From Oryzicola mucosus (GTDB lineage Bacteria > Pseudomonadota > Alphaproteobacteria > Rhizobiales > Rhizobiaceae), in NCBI RefSeq assembly GCF_014534685.1, contig NZ_JACVVX010000002.1, forward strand, positions 248,001 through 312,000: DNA of 64,000 nt, read 5' to 3'. The translations under genes were made by a program, and so were the position numbers. Positions within the stretch are counted from its first letter, which is position 1, and each line of letters starts with the position of its first letter. The notes beneath the pieces were generated by a model. The model saw nothing but the letters and a program-made list of their open reading frames with translations. It did not search any database and had not been told where the DNA came from. Positions 18,802 through 28,573 of the stretch are shown piece after piece.

Positions 18802-19776
18802 CTATAGCCAGCCACGCCGCCGGAAGTAGAGATAGGGCAGGATCGCCGAAACGATCATCAGGCCGATGCCGAACGGATATCCATACTCCCAGTTGAGTTC
18901 GGGCATGACGTCGAAATTCATGCCGTAAATCGAGGCGACGAGCGTTGGCGGCAGGAAGATCACGGCGGCGACCGAGAAGATCTTGATGATCGCATTCTGC
19001 TCGATGTTGATCATGCCCAGCGTCGCGTCGAGCAGGAAGTTGACCTTCTGCGACAGGAACGTCGTGTGGTCGGCAATGGACAGGACGTCGCGCGATAGCG
19101 TCTTGATCCGGGCGCGGACATCCTTGTTCATCTTGGCCGTGGTCGCCGCATGGGCGAAGAAACCGGACAGCCGCTGCAGCGATGTCAGGCTGTCGCGGAT
19201 GTTCGACGCCAGATCCTCCTTGCGGCCGATCTGGGTCAGCAGCGACTGGAAGTCCTGGCCGCCGCGCGTCTTGCCGTCGCGGGTGCGGAAAATCTCGCGT
19301 GAAAGCGCCTCGATGTCACGAGCGGCGCGTTCGAGAATATCGGCGATGCGGTCGACAAGCGCTTCGAGCAGGCCGATCAAAATCGTGTCGCCCGTCGTGC
19401 AGCCGGTATCGGCCTTCTCAGCGCGCTGGGGGTAGATGCGAAAGGCGCGAGGATCGTGATAACGCATGGTGACCAGCCTGCTGCCCACCAGCACGAAGGT
19501 CACCGGCGCCATGATCGGGTCTTCATCCACCTCGGTCTTGGCGGGTACGGTCGCCGTCATGAAATAAGCGCCGTCCTCGACATAAAGGCGGCTCGATATC
19601 TCGATCTCCTCCATCTCATCGCGGCTCGGCAGTTCTATGCCAAGCCAGTTCTGGATAGTGGCGACTTCTTCCCTGGTGGGCTCGTGGAGGTCTGCCCAGG
19701 CGATATCAGCCTTGTGGGCATCGAGATCGTCCACGAGACGCAGACGGCCGCTTTCCACGACGAATGCCTTGATCAT
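18802..19776 (-). CDS. corA: Magnesium/cobalt transport protein CorA
   Basis: A divalent cation channel of the CorA family. I chose the ATG at 19776, preceded by GGGAGA, giving 324 residues and a normal MIKAFVVESGRL start. It has a long cytoplasmic helical domain and two C-terminal membrane helices; the selectivity-filter motif GMN is at about 285-287 in YGMNFD, and the chain ends with a basic YFRRRGWL. It is the first gene of a probable corA-maoC-maoC transcript. Confidence 0.94.
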   Translation of the reverse strand: MIKAFVVESGRLRLVDDLDAHKADIAWADLHEPTREEVATIQNWLGIELPSRDEMEEIEISSRLYVEDGAYFMTATVPAKTEVDEDPIMAPVTFVLVGSRLVTMRYHDPRAFRIYPQRAEKADTGCTTGDTILIGLLEALVDRIADILERAARDIEALSREIFRTRDGKTRGGQDFQSLLTQIGRKEDLASNIRDSLTSLQRLSGFFAHAATTAKMNKDVRARIKTLSRDVLSIADHTTFLSQKVNFLLDATLGMINIEQNAIIKIFSVAAVIFLPPTLVASIYGMNFDVMPELNWEYGYPFGIGLMIVSAILPYLYFRRRGWL

Positions 19777-19964
19777 CGTCGGGTCTCCCTTGCTCGGTGC
19801 CATGAAGATGCGTCGTTAGACGCACCGGTCCGGAGTGCGCGGGACCGCGCGGGCTTGTGCCCGTTCGGGTCAGGTGCAGAGGGCCCTTAGACCCGCCTGC
19901 AAGGGCAGTCAAGCGCGACAGTGCCGCGCTCTTGGACCCTTTGATCGGAACGCTTAGCCGGCGA

Positions 19965-21068
19965 TCAGGTGTTGAACTTGAACAGCATGACGTCGCCGTC
20001 CTGCACGACATATTCCTTGCCTTCGTCGCGCGCCTTGCCGGCTTCCTTGGCGGGGACTTCGCCGCCCAGCGCGATGAAGTCGGTGTAGGCGATGGTCTGG
20101 GCACGGATGAAGCCGCGCTCGAAGTCGGTGTGGATGACGCCGGCAGCCTGCGGCGCCTTGGCGCCCTTGTGGACGGTCCAGGCGCGCGTTTCCTTGGGGC
20201 CGACGGTGAAATAGGTGATGAGGTGCAGGAGTTCGTATCCCGCGCGGATCAGCTTGTCGAGACCAGGTTCCTCCAGCCCAAGATCGGCCAGGAATTCCTT
20301 GGCCTCCTCGTCGGGAAGCTGGGCGACTTCCGCCTCGATGGCGGCCGAGATGACGACGGTCTTCGCGCCCTGGGCTGTGGCCATTTTTTCGACGGCAGCC
20401 GTGTGCTCGTTGCCGGTCGCAGCTTCGGCTTCGGAGACGTTGCAGACATAGAGCACGGGATGGGAGGTGAGCAGGTTCAAACCCTGCAGGATCGCCAGAT
20501 CCTCCGCCGCAATGCCGTTGAGCAGCAGCCGGACCGGCTTGCCGTCCTGCAGCAGCGTCAGCGCCTGCTCCATGATCGGCAGGATGGTGGTGGCTTCCTT
20601 GTCCTTGCTCGCGGCGCGCTTGCGGAACTGCACGATACGGCGCTCGAGGCTGTCCAGGTCGGCAAGCATCAGCTCGGTTTCGACGGTCTCGGCGTCGGCG
20701 ACGGGGTCGATGCGGCCTTCGACATGGGTGATGTCGTCATCCTCGAAGCAGCGCAGCACATGCACGATGGCATCGACCTCGCGGATATTGGCGAGGAACT
20801 GGTTGCCCAGCCCTTCGCCCTTGGAGGCGCCGCGCACCAGGCCGGCGATGTCGACGAAGGAGATGCGGGTCGGGACGATCTCCTTGGACTTGGCGGTGGT
20901 CGCGAGCTTCTGCAGGCGAGGATCGGGAACAGCAACCTCGCCGGTGTTCGGTTCGATGGTGCAGAACGGATAGTTTGCGGCCTGCGCGGCGGCTGTGCGC
21001 GTCAGCGCGTTGAATAGCGTGGACTTGCCGACGTTGGGCAAGCCGACGATGCCGCATTTGAAACCCAT
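19965..21068 (-). CDS. ychF: Redox-regulated ATPase/GTPase YchF (OLA1 family)
   Basis: A 367-residue Obg-like NTPase that binds ribosomes and prefers ATP in characterised members. Walker A GLPNVGKST lies at 9-17, the switch region reads PTRISFVDIAGLVRGASKGE, and the C-terminal TGS domain starts around 280 (LITYFTVGPKETRAWT). In many alphaproteobacteria ychF follows pth directly; here a toxin-antitoxin pair lies between them, and the toxin stop is only 10 bp from the ychF ATG. Transcription of ychF may therefore depend on the toxin-antitoxin promoter or on read-through from pth. Confidence 0.95.
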   Translation of the reverse strand: MGFKCGIVGLPNVGKSTLFNALTRTAAAQAANYPFCTIEPNTGEVAVPDPRLQKLATTAKSKEIVPTRISFVDIAGLVRGASKGEGLGNQFLANIREVDAIVHVLRCFEDDDITHVEGRIDPVADAETVETELMLADLDSLERRIVQFRKRAASKDKEATTILPIMEQALTLLQDGKPVRLLLNGIAAEDLAILQGLNLLTSHPVLYVCNVSEAEAATGNEHTAAVEKMATAQGAKTVVISAAIEAEVAQLPDEEAKEFLADLGLEEPGLDKLIRAGYELLHLITYFTVGPKETRAWTVHKGAKAPQAAGVIHTDFERGFIRAQTIAYTDFIALGGEVPAKEAGKARDEGKEYVVQDGDVMLFKFNT

Positions 21069-21078
21069 GATGATAACC

Positions 21079-21528
21079 TTACCGGAAACGGAGAATTTGC
21101 TCAGGGCTATGGGCGAAAGGATCAACGATCGTCAAGCCTTCGATGACCTGGCCGTCCTGCAAATCCTCGGAAAGGAAGTGTTTGCAGCCCAATTCGAGCG
21201 CGGATGCGATGAGCAGGCAGTCCCACCAGGAGTAGGCGTAGCGCTCTCGGACGTTCCTGGCGCGAAGAACGTCATGAACGGCCAATGGCGCAGTGCCGAA
21301 ATCCGAAAATGTGTCGACCTGCCTAAAGACGCTGAGAACATCAAAGCGGCCCGGCTTCTTGAACAGAACGTTGGTGATTTCGTTCAAGACCTGCAAATTT
21401 GTGACGCCAAGATTGGTTTCGGTCAGGATGACCAACCAACGCCTCGCCTTTTCGCGTTTTTCGGCAAGGCCAATCTGAATCGAATACAGAAAGGTATTGC
21501 TGTCGATGAATATCTTATCGCCGGGCAT
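21079..21528 (-). CDS. VapC-like PIN-domain toxin
   Basis: A 149-residue predicted ribonuclease. PIN-domain acidic residues are placed as expected: Asp in IFIDSNTFLY near the N-terminus, Glu in NEITNVLF, Asp in WWDCLLIASALELGC, and Glu-Asp in FLSEDLQDGQ. The family cleaves tRNA or rRNA when freed from its antitoxin. It overlaps the upstream antitoxin gene by 14 bp and ends 10 bp before ychF. Its base composition is visibly less GC-rich than its neighbours, consistent with acquisition by transfer. Confidence 0.88.
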   Translation of the reverse strand: MPGDKIFIDSNTFLYSIQIGLAEKREKARRWLVILTETNLGVTNLQVLNEITNVLFKKPGRFDVLSVFRQVDTFSDFGTAPLAVHDVLRARNVRERYAYSWWDCLLIASALELGCKHFLSEDLQDGQVIEGLTIVDPFAHSPEQILRFR

Positions 21529-21769
21529 TTCGTTCTTCGGCGGTTGGCATGCGTCCGTTTTCAGTTACATCCCACATCGGTCCGTCGAAAATACGCTGCA
21601 ATGCTTCCAGCCGGCGTTTCGTCTCAGAATTCGCAATTTGCTCGGCATTCGCCAGATTGCTTTTGAGCAAATCGGCAACATACTGGGAAGCCGTTCTACC
21701 GGTTTCGGCAGCCTTACGCTCTGTTTCTTGCATCAGATCGTCAGCAATTGAAATCGTCAGGTTTCTCAT
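21515..21769 (-). CDS. VapB-like ribbon-helix-helix antitoxin
   Basis: An 84-residue partner of the PIN toxin. The N-terminus MRNLTISIADDLMQETERKA is a ribbon-helix-helix DNA-binding fold (strand then two helices), followed by a charged toxin-binding tail ending TAEERNARR. I preferred the ATG at 21769 because the ribbon strand then begins at residue 2 and GAGG lies just upstream. The 14-bp overlap with the toxin gene is typical of coupled toxin-antitoxin operons. Autoregulation is expected from the fold but no operator was identified. Confidence 0.85.
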   Translation of the reverse strand: MRNLTISIADDLMQETERKAAETGRTASQYVADLLKSNLANAEQIANSETKRRLEALQRIFDGPMWDVTENGRMPTAEERNARR

Positions 21770-21885
21770 TTCCTCACCTTCGGAAAACCTTCTGACCTGA
21801 AAGTAGCATCGCACTGCGCCAGCTTCAACGAATCAGCGCCTCACCTTGTGTTGCGCATGGGTCGCCCTGTTTTTCAGCTGTTGAA

Positions 21886-22602
21886 TCACTCCTTGTTGCC
21901 AAGGAGCTTTCTTAGCATGGCGGCCATCGGACCTGTGTCAGGAGCCTTTATGGCCGGCTGTTGCGGGCGAGCCTGGCGGATATGGCTCTGGGCTTTCGCG
22001 GCAGGCTTTGCTGGCTCGGCTTTGGCCTTTTCCGATCCTGGCAATGCCAAAGCGAGCTTGTTCATGAAGCCGCTGTCATCGCCTTTGGCGAGATAATCGG
22101 CATTGTCTCCGAACGCCTCGAGCAGCGGCTCGAGCCACTCGCGGTCGGCTTTCGAGAAGTCGCCGAGAACGTAGTTGTGAACCAGCGCCTTGACGCCGGG
22201 ATGGCCGATGCCGATGCGGACGCGCTTGTAATTCTGGCCGCAATGGGCGTCGAGCGACTTGATGCCGTTATGGCCGCCAGAGCCGCCGCCCACCTTGATC
22301 CGCACCTTGCCGGGAGCGAGATCGAGTTCGTCATACAGGACTGTGATGGCGGATGTGTCGAGCTTGTAGAAGCGCATGGCTTCGCCGACCGACTGGCCGG
22401 ACAGGTTCATGAAGGTCTGCGGCTTGATCAGGATGACCTTCTCGCCGCCGAGTCTGCCTTCGGCGATCTCCGCCCGGAATCTCTTCGACCAGGGCGAAAA
22501 GGAATGGCGGCGGGCAATCGCGTCCGCCGCCATGAAACCGACATTGTGCCGATTGTTCGCATATTGTGCACCCGGATTGCCAAGACCTGCGATGAGCAGC
22601 AT
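21886..22602 (-). CDS. pth: Peptidyl-tRNA hydrolase
   Basis: Recycles peptidyl-tRNA dropped from stalled ribosomes. At 238 residues it is longer than E. coli Pth (194) because of a C-terminal Ala/Lys/Pro-rich extension (about 190-238) common in rhizobia. The catalytic region is intact: [18 protein letters not shown] with His19, then [13 protein letters not shown] and the [20 protein letters not shown] segment. It is 24 bp downstream of rplY, forming an rplY-pth operon; the toxin-antitoxin pair and ychF follow. Confidence 0.96.
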   Translation of the reverse strand: MLLIAGLGNPGAQYANNRHNVGFMAADAIARRHSFSPWSKRFRAEIAEGRLGGEKVILIKPQTFMNLSGQSVGEAMRFYKLDTSAITVLYDELDLAPGKVRIKVGGGSGGHNGIKSLDAHCGQNYKRVRIGIGHPGVKALVHNYVLGDFSKADREWLEPLLEAFGDNADYLAKGDDSGFMNKLALALPGSEKAKAEPAKPAAKAQSHIRQARPQQPAIKAPDTGPMAAMLRKLLGNKE

Positions 22603-22626
22603 GTTCCGGCCCTCCGGGAAAACCGA

Positions 22627-23262
22627 TTATTCCTCGGTTTTTTCCGCCTCTTCGGTGGTCTCGGCCTCTGCGCTGTCTTCTTCAGACTTCAGAGCCGCCG
22701 GGGCTGCAACCGTCGCGATGGTGAAATCGCGGTCGCTGATGACCGGGGTCGCGCCCTTGGGGAGCTCGATGGCCGAGATGTGGATGGAGTCGCCGATTTC
22801 CAGGCCGGTGAGGTCGACGGTGATCGCCTCGGGGATGGAGTTGGCCGCGCAGTGCATTTCGATCTCGTGACGAACGATGTTCAGAACACCGCCGCGCTTG
22901 ATGCCGGGCGACTTCTCTTCGTTGATGAAGTGAACCGGAACCTGGACGTTGACTTCGGTGTTCTTGCCGACGCGCAGGAAGTCGACATGCATGGGGAAGT
23001 CGCGGACCGGATCCAGCTGGTAGTCCTTGGGGAGAACCTGGATCTTTTTGCCGTCCAGGTCGATCGTTGCGACAGTGGTCATGAAGCCGCCGCCGTGGAT
23101 CTTGTAGAAGACATCCTTGTAGGACAGCGTGATAGCCAGGGGAGGCTGCTTGTCGCCGTAGATGACTGCAGGCACTTTACCGTTGCGGCGAATCTCTCGG
23201 GCGGACCCCTTACCGACCCGTTCGCGCGCTTCGGCCTTGAGCTCGTAAGTTTCATTGCTCAT
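22627..23262 (-). CDS. rplY: 50S ribosomal protein L25/general stress protein Ctc
   Basis: Binds 5S rRNA in the large subunit. With the ATG at 23262 it is 211 residues: the L25 domain at the N-terminus ([20 protein letters not shown]), the TL5/Ctc beta domain, and an acidic tail rich in Glu/Ala/Thr after about 185. This is the two-domain Ctc form rather than the short E. coli L25. First gene of the rplY-pth group. Confidence 0.95.
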   Translation of the reverse strand: MSNETYELKAEARERVGKGSAREIRRNGKVPAVIYGDKQPPLAITLSYKDVFYKIHGGGFMTTVATIDLDGKKIQVLPKDYQLDPVRDFPMHVDFLRVGKNTEVNVQVPVHFINEEKSPGIKRGGVLNIVRHEIEMHCAANSIPEAITVDLTGLEIGDSIHISAIELPKGATPVISDRDFTIATVAAPAALKSEEDSAEAETTEEAEKTEE

Positions 23263-23326
23263 GGCAATTCCTTTCGCGATATACTGGAGCACTTTCGCCG
23301 GTCACCTGAGCGACCGCCGAAAATGT

Positions 23327-23347
23327 AGAAAGCCGCGAATTCGCGGC
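23327..23347 (-). terminator. Probable intrinsic terminator of prs
   Basis: A perfect 16-bp palindrome (GCCGCGAATTCGCGGC, 23332-23347) read on the minus strand is followed by TTTCT. It lies 115 bp downstream of the prs stop and upstream of rplY. The T tract is short, so termination may be partial. Confidence 0.55.
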
Positions 23348-23461
23348 CCTCGACCGCGTTGCCTCCAAGGGTGTCTACGCGGATGGCGGCTCTATAACGG
23401 AAGGGGTTAAAAAGCGCAAGTTTCGGCCGGAACTTCCGTCGGCTTTTGCTTTTTGCCCGAT

Positions 23462-24397
23462 TCAGTCGAACAGGCTGGATACAGACTCTTCGCTCGCCGT
23501 ACGGGAAATCGCCTCGCCGATCAGGTCGGCGATGGATACGACGCGGATATTGGGAGCGTCGAGCACCGCCTGGGTCGGCTGGATGGAATCGGTGATGACC
23601 AGTTCCTGCAGCTTGGAGCCGCTGATGCGGGCGACCGCGCCGCCCGACAGCACGCCATGGGTGATGTAGGCGGTGACGCTGCTGGCGCCTTTTTCGAGAA
23701 GGGCATCGCCTGCGTTGCAGAGCGTGCCGCCGGAATCGACGATATCGTCGAACAGCAGGCAGTCCTTGCCGGTGACATCGCCGATGACGTTCATCACTTC
23801 GGATTCACCGGGACGCTCGCGGCGCTTGTCGACAATGGCAAGCTGGGCGTCGACGCGCTTGGCCAAGGCGCGGGCGCGGACCACGCCGCCGACATCGGGC
23901 GACACGACCATGATGTTGCTGAGCTGCTTGTATTTTGCCTTCACGTCGCGGGCCATGACGGGCACCGAAAACAGGTTGTCGGTCGGGATATCGAAGAAGC
24001 CTTGGATCTGCCCGGCATGCAGGTCGAGCGTCAGGACGCGGTTGACGCCGGCCCGGGTGATCATGTTGGCGACGAGCTTTGCCGAGATGGGCGTGCGGCC
24101 CGAGGCACGGCGATCTTGCCGGGCGTACCCGAAATAGGGAATCACCGCCGTGATGCGCCGTGCCGACGAGCGCATGAAGGCGTCGATCATGATCATCAGT
24201 TCCATCAGATGATCGTTGGTCGGAAACGATGTCGACTGGAGAATGAAAACATCCTCGCCACGGACATTTTCCTGAATCTCGACAAAAATCTCCTGATCGG
24301 CAAAGCGGCGGACCGTCGCCTTACCAATCGGAATGTTGAGATATCGGGCGACCGCTTCGGCCAGCACCCTGTTGGAATTGCCCGCGAAGAGTTTCAT
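23462..24397 (-). CDS. prs: Ribose-phosphate pyrophosphokinase
   Basis: Makes PRPP from ribose 5-phosphate and ATP for purine, pyrimidine, histidine and tryptophan synthesis. At 311 residues the length is standard. Visible motifs: [12 protein letters not shown], the catalytic-loop region [30 protein letters not shown], and the PRPP-binding [12 protein letters not shown]. It is transcribed alone between the M24-fold gene and rplY. PRPP made here is also the co-substrate of the Apt encoded at 17324. Confidence 0.96.
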   Translation of the reverse strand: MKLFAGNSNRVLAEAVARYLNIPIGKATVRRFADQEIFVEIQENVRGEDVFILQSTSFPTNDHLMELMIMIDAFMRSSARRITAVIPYFGYARQDRRASGRTPISAKLVANMITRAGVNRVLTLDLHAGQIQGFFDIPTDNLFSVPVMARDVKAKYKQLSNIMVVSPDVGGVVRARALAKRVDAQLAIVDKRRERPGESEVMNVIGDVTGKDCLLFDDIVDSGGTLCNAGDALLEKGASSVTAYITHGVLSGGAVARISGSKLQELVITDSIQPTQAVLDAPNIRVVSIADLIGEAISRTASEESVSSLFD

Positions 24398-24522
24398 GCA
24401 TCTGTCCTGCCGAAGGGATGTTGTCCGGGCTTTTAGCGTCCCCCGCTGCTATTGCAAGCGGAGTCGGACCTCAACCCCAATAAACACCGTCATTCGTGTT
24501 GCGCCGGCGCATCATTATGGGG

Positions 24523-25674
24523 TCACCGCAGGATCAGGTCGAGACCGTGGCGCGACAGCGCCCTGGGCGCGGACTCGGTGGTCAGATAGGTGTGTCCGAG
24601 CGTCATGGCGGTCTCGGTCTCCGAATCCATGATGATCATATGCGCGAACAGCGTCATGTTCGGTGCGATCGGCTCGGGGTTGCCCTGGTAGAACATCGGC
24701 ATGTCCATCCAGGACGGGGTGAAGCGCGCGCCCAGCGAATAGCCGCAGGCATTGAGCCGGTGCTTGGTCAGACCATGCGATTCCATCGACCTCGCGTGGG
24801 CGTCGAAAACGTCGCCGAAGGTGTTGCCCGGCGTCATCACCTTTTCCACAGCAAGCAGGGCGGCGAGTGCGGCGTCGTAGAGCTCCTGATGACGCCTCGA
24901 CACCTTGCCGACGAGCACCGTGCGCATCATGGCCGCATGGTAGTGATGATAGACACCGGCCCATTCGAGCGTCAGCTGGTCGTTCTTGCTGAGCTTGCGT
25001 CGGCCCGCCTTGTAGCGGCAGAGCAAGGCATCCGTGCCGGAACCGATGATGAACTCGTTGGCGGGGTAGTCGCCACCGCCGGCAAAGATCGCGCCCTGCA
25101 TGGCCGCCAGGATCTGGCCTTCGTCGCCGCCCTGCTTGATCAACGGAAGGGCGGCGTCGAGCGCATCGTCGGCAAGGTTAGCTGCCTTTTCGACCTTCTT
25201 GATCTCCTCGGGGCTCTTGAACAGACGCAGGCGCGAGACCAGCCCGGAGGCGTCGGAGATCTGCGCGAAGGTCTGCAATTGCTCATCGAGGCGCCGGCCG
25301 TTTAGGGCGGTCAGGCCGTGGGTGTCGTATTCGACGCCGATGCGCGAGCCCAACAGGTCGAGGTCGTTGAGCAGGTCGCGCAGGTCGACCGCGGGGTTGG
25401 CGCCCTCGCGGTCGGTCCACAGCACGATATTTTGGATGGTCGAGGTATGGCGCGCCTGGCGCAGGTCGGCCGAGCGGGTCAACAGGATCATCGAGCCATC
25501 GGCCTGTACCACCAGGCACTGGAAGAAGCAGAAGCCGAAGGTGTCGTAGCCGGTCAGCCAGTACATGCTTTCCTGGGCGAAGAGGAGAACCGCGTCGAGC
25601 TTCTTTTCGGCCATCTCGATGAGGAGACGGTCGCGACGGGCGTCGAATTCGGTTCGTTCGAAATGCAGCGCCAT
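24523..25674 (-). CDS. M24/creatinase-fold hydrolase lacking the metal ligands
   Basis: A 383-residue two-domain protein: a creatinase N-domain (1-150) and a pita-bread domain (about 160-375). It is normally annotated as Xaa-Pro peptidase, yet the five metal-ligand positions of true aminopeptidases align to Glu237, Ala248, Cys310, His345 and Gly360 by my manual alignment, so a dinuclear metal site is not expected. This resembles creatinase and ectoine hydrolase (EutD/DoeA), which act without metal; no ectoine genes are nearby. It starts 4 bp after pgeF, in the lgt-methyltransferase-pgeF operon. Substrate unknown. Confidence 0.82.
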   Translation of the reverse strand: MALHFERTEFDARRDRLLIEMAEKKLDAVLLFAQESMYWLTGYDTFGFCFFQCLVVQADGSMILLTRSADLRQARHTSTIQNIVLWTDREGANPAVDLRDLLNDLDLLGSRIGVEYDTHGLTALNGRRLDEQLQTFAQISDASGLVSRLRLFKSPEEIKKVEKAANLADDALDAALPLIKQGGDEGQILAAMQGAIFAGGGDYPANEFIIGSGTDALLCRYKAGRRKLSKNDQLTLEWAGVYHHYHAAMMRTVLVGKVSRRHQELYDAALAALLAVEKVMTPGNTFGDVFDAHARSMESHGLTKHRLNACGYSLGARFTPSWMDMPMFYQGNPEPIAPNMTLFAHMIIMDSETETAMTLGHTYLTTESAPRALSRHGLDLILR

Positions 25675-25678
25675 GAAA

Positions 25679-26470
25679 TTACCTTTCGAGGACGATGGCG
25701 GAGACCTGTCGGCCGTAATCCGCTTCCTTGTGGTGGGTGGTGCGGCGGTAGCTGTAAAACAGCGCCTCTTCCGCATAGGTGCAGAGCCCAAGCATATCCG
25801 CCTGAACGCCGGCCTTGCGCAGGCGGTCGACGGTGTAGCCATTGAGATCGAACAGCGCGTGGCCGACCTGCAGGGAGGGGACGAAGTAGCGCTCGTTTTC
25901 GGTGTCGTCGGCGACGAATCGCTCGACGAATTCCGGGCCTACCTCGTAGTTGGCGGCGCTGATCGATGGGCCGAGCACCGCGACGATGTTATCGCGCCGG
26001 GCGCCCAGCGTTTCCATGGCTGCTACGGTGTTCTCCAGCACGCCGGTGAAGGCACCTTTCCAGCCGGCATGCGCCGCGCCGATCACCCCTGCCGTACTGT
26101 CCGCGAAAAGCACCGGGCCGCAATCCGCGCTGGAGGCGCCCAGCGCAAGACCCGGCACATTCGTGACCAGAGCATCGACCTTGGGCCGCGGGCCGGAAAA
26201 CGGTTCGGTTACGACCAGCGCGTCGGGCGAATGAACCTGATATGCCGTCAAAAGCCGGTCGGGCGCAACGCCCATCCATTCGGCGACGCGCCGCCTGTTT
26301 TCCGCAACCGATGCGGGGTCATCGTCGGAGCCGACGCCGGTGTTAAGGCTGGCGTAAATACCTTGCGAAACGCCGCCGCGACGGGTGAAATAGCCGTGCC
26401 TTATGCCGTTTTCGCCGGCCTTGGAGAGCAGGTCCGAGCGGACCGGATCCGGTTTCGAATCGTTCAGCAT
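25679..26470 (-). CDS. pgeF: Peptidoglycan editing factor PgeF (laccase-domain family)
   Basis: A 263-residue zinc enzyme. In E. coli the homologue removes wrongly inserted L-serine precursors from cell-wall synthesis; other members show purine nucleoside or laccase-like activities. The metal-site residues are visible in YQVHSPDA, SSADCGPVLFAD and AAHAGWKGAF. The C-terminal CTYAEEALFYSYRR is typical. It lies 108 bp after the methyltransferase gene and 4 bp before the M24-fold gene, all on the minus strand. Confidence 0.9.
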   Translation of the reverse strand: MLNDSKPDPVRSDLLSKAGENGIRHGYFTRRGGVSQGIYASLNTGVGSDDDPASVAENRRRVAEWMGVAPDRLLTAYQVHSPDALVVTEPFSGPRPKVDALVTNVPGLALGASSADCGPVLFADSTAGVIGAAHAGWKGAFTGVLENTVAAMETLGARRDNIVAVLGPSISAANYEVGPEFVERFVADDTENERYFVPSLQVGHALFDLNGYTVDRLRKAGVQADMLGLCTYAEEALFYSYRRTTHHKEADYGRQVSAIVLER

Positions 26471-26578
26471 TGCCGCCTTGTCGTTTCTGGACGCCGCCGC
26501 GTCAAGACCTCGCGAGCGGCTTGATAGTGTCCGCCGCAGCGCTGCGGAGAGTGGGGCAGCGCAGGCCTGACTGTCAAC

Positions 26579-27661
26579 TCAGGAGGAAAAGCCCGGCACC
26601 GCGACATCCCGCGGGACGATAGCAAGGACCTTGAAAAGCCGTCCCATCTGGTCCTCGCCGGCAAGCCGTTCGACCTCGGAACGGAGGCGCTCGCGGCCGG
26701 CCTCGTCAAAACCCGCGCCGAGCGCGCCGGCTCGTTCGAGCAGGCCCATGCCGAGCAGGAAATCGCCTTGCGTGGCGGTGTGGGCTACAAGACCGTGGCT
26801 TTGCGCGCTCGCTGCGATGCCCTCGAAATCGACATGCGCGGTCAGGTCTGCCTCGCCTGGCTCGGCCAGCACATCGGCATAGGCATGCCGGCGCATAGCC
26901 TGCAGCGTATCGCCAATGCCCGGTTCCAGATAGCCATAGTCGAAGAAGAGCCCGGCGCCGCCACGCTGGGCGATGGGGGCGGCGATGGACGCCATTGTGG
27001 CGCCGCGGGCAGGGGCAAGCTCGACAATGGCCCCTTCGGGCGCTGCCGCGGCGTCGGGCGGCAACAGGCTCGAATCGAGCGAGTTCAGCCCGGCGACGAA
27101 GCGCAGCTTCCGATCGTCGTCCAATGCGACCAGACGCTCGCGCCAGCCTTCCGGCATCTTCACGAACTGGCGGATCGGAATGGCGTCGAACAGTTCGTTG
27201 CCGACGATGAACAGCGGCAGAGGCGGCAGCGTCTCCACCGTTTCGTGCCAGGAGACGACGGCGGGCGCATCGGCGAGGGTCTCGACCTGAATCCGCGTCA
27301 GGCGCGGGCTCGCTTCGACCAAAGCGAAGGACGCCTCGTCAACGATGCGCTTGTCGAGCCGCGCAAGGCTGCGCATGATATCCTTCATCAGCGTGCCCCG
27401 TCCGGGGCCGATTTCGGCGAAGGTGCAGGGCAGTGGGCTGCCTGATGCACGCCATGCGGCAAACAGCCAGACGGCGACCAGTTCGCCGAACATCTGGCTG
27501 ACTTCGGGCGCGGTGGTGAAGTCGCCCTTCACGCCGAACGGTTCGCGTGTCGTGTAGTAACCGTCGGTCGGATCGAACAGGCACATCGCCATATATTCGG
27601 CCACGCTGATCGCGCCCGATGTCTCGATCAGCGTGGCGATGCGCTGGGCCAGCGCATTCAT
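26579..27661 (-). CDS. SAM-dependent methyltransferase, MidA/NDUFAF7 (DUF185) family
   Basis: A 360-residue protein-arginine methyltransferase-like enzyme. Human NDUFAF7 methylates an arginine of the complex I subunit NDUFS2; a like role for the bacterial protein is inference. Family motifs: [20 protein letters not shown], the SAM-binding [34 protein letters not shown], and a later [19 protein letters not shown]. The start overlaps the lgt stop (ATGA, 27658-27661), so the pair is translationally coupled. Confidence 0.9.
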   Translation of the reverse strand: MNALAQRIATLIETSGAISVAEYMAMCLFDPTDGYYTTREPFGVKGDFTTAPEVSQMFGELVAVWLFAAWRASGSPLPCTFAEIGPGRGTLMKDIMRSLARLDKRIVDEASFALVEASPRLTRIQVETLADAPAVVSWHETVETLPPLPLFIVGNELFDAIPIRQFVKMPEGWRERLVALDDDRKLRFVAGLNSLDSSLLPPDAAAAPEGAIVELAPARGATMASIAAPIAQRGGAGLFFDYGYLEPGIGDTLQAMRRHAYADVLAEPGEADLTAHVDFEGIAASAQSHGLVAHTATQGDFLLGMGLLERAGALGAGFDEAGRERLRSEVERLAGEDQMGRLFKVLAIVPRDVAVPGFSS

Positions 27662-28521
27662 TTCGTCACAGCCGCGATGTCTGGCCGCGGCGCCGGTTTG
27701 GCGGTCAGCATCCATGCGACGCCGAGGATGAAGATCGGGAGCGACAACACCATGCCCATGGTGAGCCAGCCGCCCAGCAGGTAGCCGAGCTGCGGGTCGG
27801 GCTCACGGAAGAACTCGACGAAAATGCGCGAGGCGCCATAGCCGGCGACGAAGGCGCCGCCGACAAAGCGCGGCGTCTTCAGCTTGAGCCGCGAATGGGT
27901 CAGGAACCGCAGGATGAAGAACAGGACGAGGCCCTCCAGAAGCGCCTCATAGAGCTGGCTGGGGTGCCGGGCCAGCGGCCCGCCATTGGGGAAGACAAAG
28001 GCCCATGGCACATCCGTCGGCCGGCCCCAGAGCTCGGAGTTGATGAAGTTGGTCAGGCGTCCCAGCCCGAGGCCGACCGGCACTCCGGCGGCGACGACAT
28101 CGATCAGCGACCATGGGTTGATGCCGCGCTTCCGGGCAAACAACACCATGGCCAGGAAGGTGCCGAGCAGGCCGCCATGGAAAGACATGCCGCCCTGCCA
28201 GACGGCGAAGATGTCGAGCGGATTGGCGATATAGCGCTGGAAATCATAAAACAGAATGTAGCCGACGCGACCGCCCAGAACCACACCTATGGCGGCCCAG
28301 ACAAGGAAGTCGTCGAGGTCTTCGGCCTGCATCGGCTTGTGGCCGGCGGGCCAGAGGCGCGGATTGGCAACGAGCCGCTTGGCATATTGCCAGGCAAAAA
28401 TGATGCCGGCGATATAGGCGAGTCCGTACCAGTGGATGGCAAGCGGCCCGATGCTGACGATGACCGGGTCGATGTTGGGGAAGGGCAGGGCGGCCAGAGG
28501 CAGCAGCATATATTCGGACAA
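27658..28521 (-). CDS. lgt: Prolipoprotein diacylglyceryl transferase
   Basis: Transfers diacylglycerol to the lipobox cysteine of exported lipoproteins, the first step of lipoprotein maturation. A 287-residue, seven-helix membrane protein. Hallmarks: the [12 protein letters not shown] segment, [24 protein letters not shown] and [12 protein letters not shown]. Several in-frame ATGs lie near the N-terminus; 28521 gives [20 protein letters not shown]. Its clients in this window include the Kazal-like lipoprotein and one extensin-like protein. First gene of the lgt-methyltransferase-pgeF-M24 cluster. Confidence 0.95.
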   Translation of the reverse strand: MSEYMLLPLAALPFPNIDPVIVSIGPLAIHWYGLAYIAGIIFAWQYAKRLVANPRLWPAGHKPMQAEDLDDFLVWAAIGVVLGGRVGYILFYDFQRYIANPLDIFAVWQGGMSFHGGLLGTFLAMVLFARKRGINPWSLIDVVAAGVPVGLGLGRLTNFINSELWGRPTDVPWAFVFPNGGPLARHPSQLYEALLEGLVLFFILRFLTHSRLKLKTPRFVGGAFVAGYGASRIFVEFFREPDPQLGYLLGGWLTMGMVLSLPIFILGVAWMLTAKPAPRPDIAAVTK

Positions 28522-28573
28522 AGTGTCTCTCCAGACGCGGGATGCGGGACCATGATCCAGGCTTTGGGCGGGG

